Below are positions 1 to 6,677 of a stretch of DNA of 11,285 nt, in pieces. The position numbers and the translations under genes were made by a program. Numbering within the stretch: the first letter of the stretch is position 1; the number at the start of each line of letters is the position of its first letter. The DNA comes from an uncultured Opitutia bacterium. GTDB lineage: Bacteria; Verrucomicrobiota; Verrucomicrobiia; Opitutales; UBA953. The stretch lies in the NCBI GenBank assembly GCA_903910245.1, contig CAIVYX010000135.1:1-11285 (forward strand). Direction: 5' to 3'. Below the pieces are notes generated by a model. That model searched no databases, was not told where the DNA came from, and saw nothing but the letters and a program-made list of their open reading frames with translations.

Positions 1-904
1 AGACCGGCTCCTCTCCGACCAGCGGAGCGACCGCTTCGTCGAGGACTTCGCCCGCCAATGGCTCCAGTTGCATCGCGTGGGCATGTTCCCGCCCGACAAG
101 AAGCTCTACCCCAACTACGACTCCTGGCTGGAGACGAGCCTGCGCGGGGAGGTCGTCGAATACTTCCGCGAGCTGTACGCCAAGAACCTCTCGGTGGACG
201 CCTTCATCGACGCCGACTGGACGATGGCCAACGGACGTCTCTGCGATTTCTACGGCCTGCCGGAACCGAAGACCGAAGGTTTCCTGCGCGTCGCGCTCAA
301 GCCCGAAGACCATCGCGGCGGACTGCTCACCATGGGCGCCGTGCTGGGCCTGACCTCCGACGGAACCCGCCACCGCCCGATCCACCGCGGCGTCTGGCTG
401 AGCGAAACCATCTTCGGCAAGACGCCCCCTCCCCCGCCCGCCAACGTGCCGGCGATCGAACCCCCGACGCCGCAAAGCACCAAGGCCTCCTTGCGCGACA
501 AGCTGACCGCCCACTCCACGAACCCGAACTGCGCCGCCTGCCACGCGAAGATTGATCCGCTCGGCTTCGCCTGGGACAACTATGACGCCATCGGCCAGTG
601 GCGCACGAAGGAGAAGGTGCCGGCCGGAGTCGGCGCCGACCCCGAGATCAAGCCCGCCGGCGAACTGCCTGACGGACGCGCCTTCCAGGATTCGGCCGCC
701 TTCAAGCAGCTGCTCATCGCCGACCGCGACGTCGTCGCCCGCGCCTTCGTCGAACACCTCTGCACGTACGCCCTGCGCCGCGTGCTCACCTTCGACGACA
801 AAGCGGACATCGACGCCATCGTCGCCGAGGCGAAGAAGCACGACTACCGCCTGCAAGACATCGTGAAAGCCGTCGCTGTCTCCGAACTCCTTCGGAAGCG
901 ATGA
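1..904 (+). CDS. DUF1592/DUF1588/DUF1585 haem-binding protein, 3' part
   Basis: This is the C-terminal part (300 residues) of a large secreted protein; the gene runs off the left edge and its first full codon starts at base 2. Three domains of the planctomycete-type cytochrome family can be read in order. A DUF1592 region covers roughly visible residues 1-100. DUF1588 covers about 110-205 and includes a PPPPP linker and a CAACH haem-c motif (C177, C180, H181; bases 530-544) followed by KIDPLGFAWDNYD. A DUF1585 region runs from about 228 to the end, with the ALRRVLT block. Full-length relatives usually also carry an N-terminal cytochrome c domain, which lies outside the window. Such proteins are presumed periplasmic electron carriers or oxidoreductases, but no reaction is established that I know of. 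The stop overlaps the next start as ATGA, and pairing with a DUF1552 gene is the usual arrangement for this family. Confidence 0.93.
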   Translation, partial: DRLLSDQRSDRFVEDFARQWLQLHRVGMFPPDKKLYPNYDSWLETSLRGEVVEYFRELYAKNLSVDAFIDADWTMANGRLCDFYGLPEPKTEGFLRVALKPEDHRGGLLTMGAVLGLTSDGTRHRPIHRGVWLSETIFGKTPPPPPANVPAIEPPTPQSTKASLRDKLTAHSTNPNCAACHAKIDPLGFAWDNYDAIGQWRTKEKVPAGVGADPEIKPAGELPDGRAFQDSAAFKQLLIADRDVVARAFVEHLCTYALRRVLTFDDKADIDAIVAEAKKHDYRLQDIVKAVAVSELLRKR

Positions 905-2307
905 ACCAAGAACGAACAACTAAGAACTTTATGGCCAACTACCTCTCCCAATCCTGGCTCATCAATCGCCGTCACGCCCTGCGCGCGATGGGTGCCCTCA
1001 TCTCCCTGCCCATGCTGGAGTGCATGCTCCCGCTGCGCGCCTCCGAGAAGATGGCCGCCACGCCCAAGCGCAGCGCCTTCATCTACCTCGCGAACGGCGT
1101 CCACTCGCTCAACTACCAGATCACCGAGGCCGGCGCGGATTACCGTTTCTCCCGCTCGCTCAAACCGCTCGAGAAGTACCGCCGGTCCGTCACCCCGATC
1201 AGCGGTCTCTATCACCCCGGCAGCCTCAGCCATCACCATAACTGCATCAGCACCTGGCTGACCGGGGGCAAACTCGGACCCACCGACCGCAATACCATCT
1301 CCGTCGACCAGAAGATGGCCGAAGTCACGGGCCTGCACACCCGCATCAGCTCGATGGAGATCGCCCTCACGCAGGACTCCCTGGCTTGGACCGCGGACGG
1401 CGTGCGCCTGCCGGCCATGCGCCGCTGCAGCGAGATATTCGCCTCCCTCTTCGAAGAGCCCAAGGGCGGCAAGACCGCCCAGCGTCGTGAACTCCGCCGC
1501 AAGGGTAGCGTCCTCGACGCCAACCTCGAAGAAGTCCGACAGCTCGAGAAGAAGATGGGCGCCGAGGACAAGGGCCGCATGGACCAGTACCTGACCTCGG
1601 TCCGCGAAGCCGAGATCCGTACCCGCCGCGCCGACGTCTGGCTGGATACGCCGCTGCCGACGATTTCCGCGACCGATCGCCAGCGCACCAACCGCGACGT
1701 CCCCGCCACCAAGGCCGGCGACTACTTCCGCACCGTCTATGACCTCATGGTCCTGGCCTTCCAGACGGACACCACCCGCGTCGCCACCTTCAGCCTCGGC
1801 GGCGAAGGCGACGCTTTCGCCATCCCCGAGATCGGCATCACCGAATCCCGCCACCAACTCAGCCACCACGGAGGCGACCCCGGCTACATGGAGAAGCTGA
1901 CGAACTACGACACCTTCGCCATCGAGCAGTTCAGCTACTTCCTCAGTCGCCTCGAGGAGACCAGGGACTTCAACGGCAAGCCCCTCCTGGCCTCGACGAT
2001 GTCGCTCTTCGGCAGCGGGATGTCCTATGGCCATAGCCACGGCAACGCGAACCTCCCCCTCGTACTCGCCGGCGGCTCGGACCTCGGCCTGAAGCACGGC
2101 AACCACAAGGACTTCAACCGGGCGACGCCCAACTTCCCGGGCTATACGTTCGGTCAGGACGGCACGCTCACCACCGCGCACTACCAGGTGTGCAGTCGTC
2201 CGGTCAATTCGGACGCCCATATGAGCAATCTTCTCCTTCTCATGGCCCAGCGCATGGGCGTGGAAATCGATCGCTTCGCCGACAGCAACAAGGTCGTGAC
2301 GCTATGA
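901..2307 (+). CDS. DUF1552 (HxxSHH) family protein with Tat-like signal
   Basis: This 468-residue protein matches the DUF1552 family, named for an HxxSHH motif seen here as HQLSHH at residues 318-323 (bases 1852-1869). The N-terminus has a twin-arginine-like signal: NRRHALRAMG with R23-R24, then a hydrophobic stretch (ALISLPML). This suggests folded export to the periplasm. Function is unknown; members almost always sit next to DUF1592-type cytochrome genes, so a joint redox or metal-dependent role is inferred. The start at 901 forms an ATGA overlap with the upstream stop. An alternative ATG at 931 would remove ten residues encoded by an AAGAAC-type repeat and bring the Tat motif to residues 13-14; I keep 901 for the coupling but cannot decide. 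The length is normal for the family. A long minus-strand frame opposite this gene is a codon-bias shadow. Confidence 0.93.
   Translation: MNQERTTKNFMANYLSQSWLINRRHALRAMGALISLPMLECMLPLRASEKMAATPKRSAFIYLANGVHSLNYQITEAGADYRFSRSLKPLEKYRRSVTPISGLYHPGSLSHHHNCISTWLTGGKLGPTDRNTISVDQKMAEVTGLHTRISSMEIALTQDSLAWTADGVRLPAMRRCSEIFASLFEEPKGGKTAQRRELRRKGSVLDANLEEVRQLEKKMGAEDKGRMDQYLTSVREAEIRTRRADVWLDTPLPTISATDRQRTNRDVPATKAGDYFRTVYDLMVLAFQTDTTRVATFSLGGEGDAFAIPEIGITESRHQLSHHGGDPGYMEKLTNYDTFAIEQFSYFLSRLEETRDFNGKPLLASTMSLFGSGMSYGHSHGNANLPLVLAGGSDLGLKHGNHKDFNRATPNFPGYTFGQDGTLTTAHYQVCSRPVNSDAHMSNLLLLMAQRMGVEIDRFADSNKVVTL
903..930 (+). repeat. AAGAAC-type low-complexity repeat at DUF1552 start
   Basis: This short A-rich stretch of GAAC and AAGAAC units lies between the overlapping stop/start at 901-904 and the alternative ATG at 931. 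Eleven bases (GAACCAAGAAC, 903-913) recur exactly at 3631-3641, in the same strand and reading frame. Its composition contrasts with the GC-rich genes around it. Either it encodes the first residues of the DUF1552 protein or it is an inserted repeat lying just upstream of the true start. Confidence 0.5.
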
Positions 2308-3545
2308 TCCGCCTGCTGTCCGCTCTCTGCCTCGGACTCGCCCTGAGCCAACCGCTCTTCGGCGCAGACGCCCCCTACCGCCCGGAAGCCGGCAAATTCC
2401 CGGAGCTCGCCAAAGCGCACACCTACCGGGGCGAACTCGTGTTCGTCGACCACGTCAACCGGCGCGGAAGCGTCCGCGTGCTCGGTGTCGGCGTCTTCCG
2501 TCGTAACGACCCACACCCCTTCGCCCTGCTCCCCTACGGGATGGTGAGATACCTTGGCGCACCGGCCGAACTCCGCGATATCCCGCTCGGCACCATCCTG
2601 CACGTCACGGCCTATCTGCCGCCTGACCCCAAGCTCTCTTCCGTGCCCGTGCTGCCAGTCGACAACAAGGATCGCGACGCCAACCACTACCGCGGGATTG
2701 GCGTCTTCCCCGCCGAGAATCACGTGCTCCTGCTCGAGGACGAGCTCAGCTACTGCCAGCGCATGGGCTTGGCTTGGAAACTCAAAGGGCTCGACCTCGA
2801 GAAGCCGGCTACACCCATTCTCGCCACGCTCGAGCCCAAGCAAGGCGGCGACGGCAAGGCCACCGAACAGAAACTGACCTTCGACGCCGCCACCCGCATC
2901 TGGCGTGGCCGCGAAGCCTTGTCTGTCGCCGACCTCATCGCCGAAGGCAAGAAGTCGCTCGACGGCCAGACGCTCCAACTCGGCCTCACCTGGAAGCCCT
3001 GCCCCGACGGCATCTTCCTCCGTCTGCACATCTCGGACATCTGGCTGGACGATGCCTCGTTGCAGCGTGCCGCCCAGAATCAGACCGAAACGCACAAGGC
3101 CTTCATCCGCAGCCGCTGGATGCCCGCCCAAGTGGAGCGCATCGAGTATGGTAAGTTCGGCCGAGCCAAGGTCACCGTGACGCTCTTCGGCGGCATGGAC
3201 CCTTCGCTCTATGCTGACTTCCAGAAAGGCAATCCGGCGCTGATCAACGCCGCCGAGAACACCTTGAAGCACGCAGGCGGACACTACGGCCCCGCGCACA
3301 TGGCTTCCAAGGGCCCCATCGCCGAAGTGGTCAAACTTCCCGGCGACGCACCAATGGGCAGCAGCGGCATCCAAGTCACGATGGAGACCGACCTGATCAT
3401 CGAAGGCATACGCCCCGGTAAGGTCGTCCGTATCCGCGCCGCAGTCTGGCCGGCCGTCGACCTTCCGCGCGAAGAATACCTTGGCGACGGTGAATTCCGC
3501 GTCGAAGACCGCTTCCCCACCCCGGCCATCTTCCCGAAGTACTGA
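2304..3545 (+). CDS. Secreted protein of unknown function, tandem paralog 1
   Basis: The product is 413 residues with a clear Sec signal peptide (MIRLLSALCLGLALSQPLFGA). I chose the ATG at 2304 because it gives this signal and an ATGA overlap with the DUF1552 stop; an in-frame ATG at 2190 adds 38 non-hydrophobic residues inside the upstream gene. No enzymatic motif is recognised. The N-terminal half has a beta-rich look, with blocks HTYRGELVFVDH, LPYGMVRYLGAPAELRD and ENHVLLLEDE. The C-terminal half has RSRWMPAQVERIEYGKFG, VTVTLFGGMDPSLYADFQ and GSSGIQVTME. Two cysteines (SYCQR and KPCPDG) are shared with the next gene and might form a disulfide. From memory, similar proteins accompany DUF1592/DUF1552 genes in planctomycetes; I could not check this. 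A role as a structural or accessory part of that periplasmic system is inference. Confidence 0.9.
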   Translation: MIRLLSALCLGLALSQPLFGADAPYRPEAGKFPELAKAHTYRGELVFVDHVNRRGSVRVLGVGVFRRNDPHPFALLPYGMVRYLGAPAELRDIPLGTILHVTAYLPPDPKLSSVPVLPVDNKDRDANHYRGIGVFPAENHVLLLEDELSYCQRMGLAWKLKGLDLEKPATPILATLEPKQGGDGKATEQKLTFDAATRIWRGREALSVADLIAEGKKSLDGQTLQLGLTWKPCPDGIFLRLHISDIWLDDASLQRAAQNQTETHKAFIRSRWMPAQVERIEYGKFGRAKVTVTLFGGMDPSLYADFQKGNPALINAAENTLKHAGGHYGPAHMASKGPIAEVVKLPGDAPMGSSGIQVTMETDLIIEGIRPGKVVRIRAAVWPAVDLPREEYLGDGEFRVEDRFPTPAIFPKY

Positions 3546-4843
3546 TGGGCAACCGTTCTTTGTTCCTGGTTCTTAGTTCCTCGCTGTTGGTTCTGGGTGC
3601 CTTTGCCGCCAACGAGGGACAAGGAACGAAGAACCAAGAACAAGCGCCTGAGGTCTTTCGCCCCGTCGCGGGCGTCTTTCCGCCCATCGAGAAGGCCCAT
3701 ACCTACCAAGGCGAACTGGCCTTCATCGACCACGCCAACCGTCGTGGCAGCCTACGCGTCCAAGGGCCGGGCATCTTTCGCAGCACTGAACCACACCCTT
3801 TCGCGATGCTGCCCTACGGCATGGTCCGCTACCACGGCGCCCCCGCCGACCTCCGCGACCTGCCGCTGGGCACGTTCCTCCACGTGACGGCCTTCCTGCC
3901 TCCCGACCCGAAACTCTCCTCGGTGCCCGTGCTGCCGGTAGATAACCGGAACCGCGACGCCAACCATCGACGCGGAGTCGGCGTATTCCCGGCCGAGAAC
4001 CATGTGATGCTGCTGGAAGACGAGCCAAGTTACTGCCGACGCATCGGCAAGATGTGGAAACTGCGGCAGGTCGACCTGCGGCAGAATTCCGGGATGATCA
4101 TCGCGACGCTCGAGCCGAAAGCAGGCGACCCCAAGGCCCCCGCGCAAAAATTCACCATCGATGCCGCCACGCGCGTCTGGCGTGGGCGTGAGCTCCTGAG
4201 CATCGACGACCTGCTCGCCGATGTCTCGCGGCCGACCGAGAGCGACAAAGCTCTCGCCGGACAGTCGGTGCTGCTCGGCCTGACCTGGAAACCCTGTCCC
4301 GATGGCATCTTCCAACGCCTGCACATCTCCGACCTCTGGCTCGACGACCTCTCGATGCAGCGGGCCTCCGCCATCCAGACCGAAAAGCACAAGGCCTTCG
4401 TCCGGAGCCGCTGGATGCCGGCCTGGGTGGATCGTGTGGAATACGGCAAGTTCGGCCGCGCCAAGGTGACCGTGACGCTCTTCGGCGGCATGGACCCGTC
4501 GCTTTATGCCGACTTCCAGCAAGGCGGCCAGGCCTTCATGAACGGAGCCGAGAACACGCTCAAGCACACCGAAGCGGGCTCGGCCGGCCCATCACAGATG
4601 GCCGCCCGCGGCCCGATGATCGAAGTGACACGGCTGCCAGGCGAAGCCCCTACGGGCAGCAGCGGCATCCAAGTCACCATGGAGATCGACCTCATCACCG
4701 AAGGCCTCCGGCCCAAACGCATCGTCCGACTTCGGCCGGCGCTCTGGCCGGACGTCCACCTTCCGCGAGAGGAATACATCGACGGCAACGCCGGTATCAC
4801 CGAAGAGCGCTTCCCCACCCCGGCCATCTTTCCCAGATACTGA
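3545..4843 (+). CDS. Secreted protein of unknown function, tandem paralog 2
   Basis: This 432-residue protein is a paralog of the preceding product, about two thirds identical by eye over the mature part, with the same block order and the same two cysteines (SYCRR and KPCPDG). It differs by a short insertion near the middle (around PTESDKALAG) and by its N-terminus. The signal peptide (MGNRSLFLVLSSSLLVLGAFA) and the following NEGQGTKNQEQ segment are encoded by an inverted AAGAAC-type repeat absent from paralog 1. The start is fixed by TGATG, sharing one base with the upstream stop. DNA similarity to paralog 1 stays high in places, including a 29-base identical run across the VTVTLFGGMDP block, which suggests fairly recent duplication or gene conversion. 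Function is unknown. A tandem pair hints at a two-subunit assembly, but nothing in the sequence proves it. Confidence 0.9.
   Translation: MGNRSLFLVLSSSLLVLGAFAANEGQGTKNQEQAPEVFRPVAGVFPPIEKAHTYQGELAFIDHANRRGSLRVQGPGIFRSTEPHPFAMLPYGMVRYHGAPADLRDLPLGTFLHVTAFLPPDPKLSSVPVLPVDNRNRDANHRRGVGVFPAENHVMLLEDEPSYCRRIGKMWKLRQVDLRQNSGMIIATLEPKAGDPKAPAQKFTIDAATRVWRGRELLSIDDLLADVSRPTESDKALAGQSVLLGLTWKPCPDGIFQRLHISDLWLDDLSMQRASAIQTEKHKAFVRSRWMPAWVDRVEYGKFGRAKVTVTLFGGMDPSLYADFQQGGQAFMNGAENTLKHTEAGSAGPSQMAARGPMIEVTRLPGEAPTGSSGIQVTMEIDLITEGLRPKRIVRLRPALWPDVHLPREEYIDGNAGITEERFPTPAIFPRY
3560..3643 (+). repeat. Inverted AAGAAC-type repeat inside signal-peptide region
   Basis: Two 22-base arms, 3560-3581 and 3622-3643, are reverse complements at 20 of 22 positions, separated by 40 bases. 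The left arm is TTC/GTT-rich and the right arm GAAC/AAGAAC-rich. Both lie inside the coding sequence of paralog 2: the left arm encodes part of the hydrophobic signal core and the right arm the hydrophilic NEGQGTKNQEQ linker. In mRNA the arms could pair into a long hairpin just after the start codon, which might affect translation. GC content is visibly lower than in the flanks. Confidence 0.7.
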
Positions 4844-4848
4844 TTCTC

Positions 4849-5847
4849 ATGAAGACGCTTTCCGTCCTGACGCTTTCTTTGCTCCTCGCCGCCAGCGCCT
4901 ACGCCCTCGATCCGCACGCCGAAGCGGTCATCCGCATCGTCACCGCGGCCAAGGGCAAGGTCGAGCTGACCGCCGACGGCCAAGGCGTGAAACTCATCGA
5001 CCTCGCCGTACCGGGCGCCGGCCCGCACGACCACCGCAAGGACGATCCGTATGATGCGGCTTTCTTCGAGCACGTCGGCCACCTCCCGACGCTCGAGTCC
5101 CTCAACATCATTTCGACGAAGTTCAACGACGACTGGATGCCACCCCTCGCGAAGCTCACGAACCTCAAGGTCCTGCGTTTCACCAATAATGGCAGACTCA
5201 CCGATGCCGGCATGGCTCAGCTCGCCGGCCTCACGAAACTGGAGAATTTCTCCTTCGTCGGCACCCAGATGACCGGCAAGGCTTACGACCGGTTCGAAGT
5301 CTTCACGAAGCTCACCCGGGTCAGCCACCGCGGCAGCCTGATCGACGACGAGGGCCTCCGCCAACTGTGCGACCACCTGCCCAACCTCGAAAGCCTCAGC
5401 CTCGCCCATGCGAAGTTCACCGACGTCGGCGCCCCGCACCTCGCGAAACTTACCAAACTAAAAGGCCTCGAACTCGGCACCTCCAAAGCGACCCCGCAGG
5501 CGCTGAAGCATATCGCCAAACTGCCGCTCGAGTACCTGCAACTCGGGGAAGGCTTCGAATCCGGCGCCGCCATCGCCTTCATCAAGGACCTCGCCACCCT
5601 GCGTCGCCTGACGCTCACCAACGCCCAAGGCATCACCGACACCGACCTGCAGGGCCTTGCGGGCCTCACGCAGCTCACCCACCTCGAGATCGGCAAGATG
5701 CCGCTGCCCGACGAACGCATCCCCGCCCTCAAGCCCTTCGCCTTCCTGAAGACGATGCGCCTCGTGCCCGCCAAGGCTCCCTTCACGCCCGAGCAGCAGG
5801 CGAAGATCCAGGCTGTGCTTCCGCAGACCAAGATCGAATTCAAGTAA
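4849..5847 (+). CDS. Secreted leucine-rich-repeat protein
   Basis: The product is 332 residues with a Sec signal peptide ending near AYA (residue 19). From about residue 79 to the end there are roughly ten imperfect leucine-rich repeats of 23-25 residues, of the pattern LxxLxxLxLxxTxxTDxGLxxLAxL. Clear copies start at LPTLESLNI, TNLKVLRFT, PNLESLSLA, TKLKGLELG, ATLRRLTLT and TQLTHLEIG. This repeat style is common in Planctomycetota and Verrucomicrobiota and forms a curved solenoid used for binding. No partner can be named. The segment before the repeats (residues 20-78) is a small non-repeat cap with an HDHRKDD patch. The gene starts 5 nt after paralog 2 with no Shine-Dalgarno sequence, so it is probably co-transcribed. 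A scaffold or recognition role is inference. Confidence 0.92.
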   Translation: MKTLSVLTLSLLLAASAYALDPHAEAVIRIVTAAKGKVELTADGQGVKLIDLAVPGAGPHDHRKDDPYDAAFFEHVGHLPTLESLNIISTKFNDDWMPPLAKLTNLKVLRFTNNGRLTDAGMAQLAGLTKLENFSFVGTQMTGKAYDRFEVFTKLTRVSHRGSLIDDEGLRQLCDHLPNLESLSLAHAKFTDVGAPHLAKLTKLKGLELGTSKATPQALKHIAKLPLEYLQLGEGFESGAAIAFIKDLATLRRLTLTNAQGITDTDLQGLAGLTQLTHLEIGKMPLPDERIPALKPFAFLKTMRLVPAKAPFTPEQQAKIQAVLPQTKIEFK

Positions 5848-5853
5848 ACACTC

Positions 5854-6615
5854 ATGAGAAAACTCCTCGTCTTACTCTTCGCTCTCACGCTGGGAAACGC
5901 CTCTTCGCTCTTCGCCGCCGAGACCTTTAGGATCGATGGCCACAGGGCCGTGATCCACCCGGCGGCCAAGCCGGCGGAAGGAAAACCCTGGCTGTGGTAT
6001 GCGCCCGCGCTCAATGGCGGCGTCTCGATCGTCCAGCACAAGCTCTACGCCGATGCCTGCCAGCAGGCGGGCATCGCCATCGCGGGCTATGACCTCGGCG
6101 AAGTCCGCGGCGCCCCGAAGAGCGCGGCGCAGTTCACGCAGTTCTACGACGAGATGGTCAAGCGCGGCTATTCGCCCAAGCCGATCCTGCTCGGCCAGAG
6201 TCGCGGCGGGATGATGACGCTCACCTGGGCGTTCCGTAATCCGGACAAGGTGAAGGCCTGGATTGGCATCTACCCCGTCTGCAATCTTGCCAGCTGGTCG
6301 CTGAAGAACTCAAAGGTCCAGACGCTCGCTGACTTCGGCCTGACCGAAGCCGAACTCACGACCCGCCTCAAGGAGTTCAATCCGCCCGATAATCTCGCCG
6401 GCCTCGCCGCCGCCAAGGTCCCGATGTTCGCCGTCCATGGCGACACCGACGTGGTCGTCCCGCACAAGGACAACACCCTCCTGCTCAAGGAGCGCTACGA
6501 AGCCCTGGGCGGAAAGTTCACGGTCAAGATCGTCCCCGGCGAAGGCCATAAGGTCGGGCCGTCGTTCTTTGCTTGCCCGGAGCTGGTCGAGTTCCTGCTA
6601 AACGATTGTAAATAA
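5854..6615 (+). CDS. Secreted alpha/beta hydrolase
   Basis: This 253-residue protein has a Sec signal peptide (MRKLLVLLFALTLGNASSLFA). The mature part is an alpha/beta hydrolase with a complete apparent triad: nucleophile S116 in GQSRGG, acid D199 in HGDTDVVVP and base H232 in GEGHKV. The arrangement resembles dienelactone-hydrolase or prolyl-oligopeptidase-like families, with small secreted carboxylesterases as the likeliest activity. There is no lipase box variant or cap domain that would name a substrate. The gene follows the leucine-rich-repeat gene by 6 nt, and the spacer ACACTC is not a Shine-Dalgarno sequence. Given the esterase and sulfatase downstream, ester cleavage on plant or algal material is plausible but unproven. 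It ends region A: the next gene is 62 nt away, behind a hairpin. Confidence 0.9.
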   Translation: MRKLLVLLFALTLGNASSLFAAETFRIDGHRAVIHPAAKPAEGKPWLWYAPALNGGVSIVQHKLYADACQQAGIAIAGYDLGEVRGAPKSAAQFTQFYDEMVKRGYSPKPILLGQSRGGMMTLTWAFRNPDKVKAWIGIYPVCNLASWSLKNSKVQTLADFGLTEAELTTRLKEFNPPDNLAGLAAAKVPMFAVHGDTDVVVPHKDNTLLLKERYEALGGKFTVKIVPGEGHKVGPSFFACPELVEFLLNDCK

Positions 6616-6617
6616 GC

Positions 6618-6643
6618 GTCCCACCTGAGGGAAAAGGTGGAAC
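6618..6643 (+). repeat. Imperfect hairpin in 6616-6677 spacer
   Basis: CCACCT (6621-6626) pairs with AGGTGG (6635-6640) around an 8-base loop, GAGGGAAA. Beyond one mismatch, two further pairs (GT with AC) extend the stem to 6618 and 6643. No T-run follows, so it does not fit a standard intrinsic terminator. Its compact form and intergenic position between two gene blocks fit a REP-like repeat or an mRNA processing or stability element. The rest of the 62-nt spacer contains only the presumed ribosome binding site. Confidence 0.5.
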
Positions 6644-6667
6644 TACCGAGGCCATGGGCTTACGGAT

Positions 6668-6671
6668 AAGG
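6668..6671 (+). promoter_or_regulatory. Probable ribosome binding site, AAGG
   Basis: AAGG lies 6 nt before the ATG at 6678. It supports 6678 over the in-frame ATG at 6654, whose nearest GAGG (6648-6651) is only 2 nt away. It is one of the few Shine-Dalgarno-like signals in the window, which fits this gene opening a new translation block after the hairpin spacer. Confidence 0.45.
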
Positions 6672-6677
6672 TACCCC

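Noticed and set aside
58..555. Plus-strand Arg/Pro-rich open frame within the first gene
   Set aside because: It is an out-of-frame reading of the DUF1592/DUF1588 coding region, which carries the haem motif in the other frame.
844..2220. Long minus-strand open frame (458 residues) opposite the DUF1552 gene
   Set aside because: Its translation is Val/Ala/Gly/Glu-rich low-complexity sequence with no recognisable domain, and the plus frame is a clear DUF1552 protein. It results from high-GC codon bias.
2190..2303. Upstream in-frame start for paralog 1
   Set aside because: It would add 38 hydrophilic residues before a clear signal peptide and lies entirely within the DUF1552 gene; 2304 also has the ATGA coupling.
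2181..3374. Long minus-strand open frame (397 residues) opposite paralog 1
   Set aside because: It mirrors the coding frame of a conserved duplicated gene, and a similar shadow lies opposite paralog 2 at 3752-4567. Shared antisense frames follow from shared codon usage.
4504..5439. Minus-strand open frame of 311 residues crossing the paralog 2/LRR junction
   Set aside because: It spans two clear plus-strand genes and their boundary, with no domain or signal and a composition typical of a shadow.
6618..6643. Rho-independent terminator
   Set aside because: The stem has no following T-run and contains a mismatch, so it does not fit the standard terminator form.
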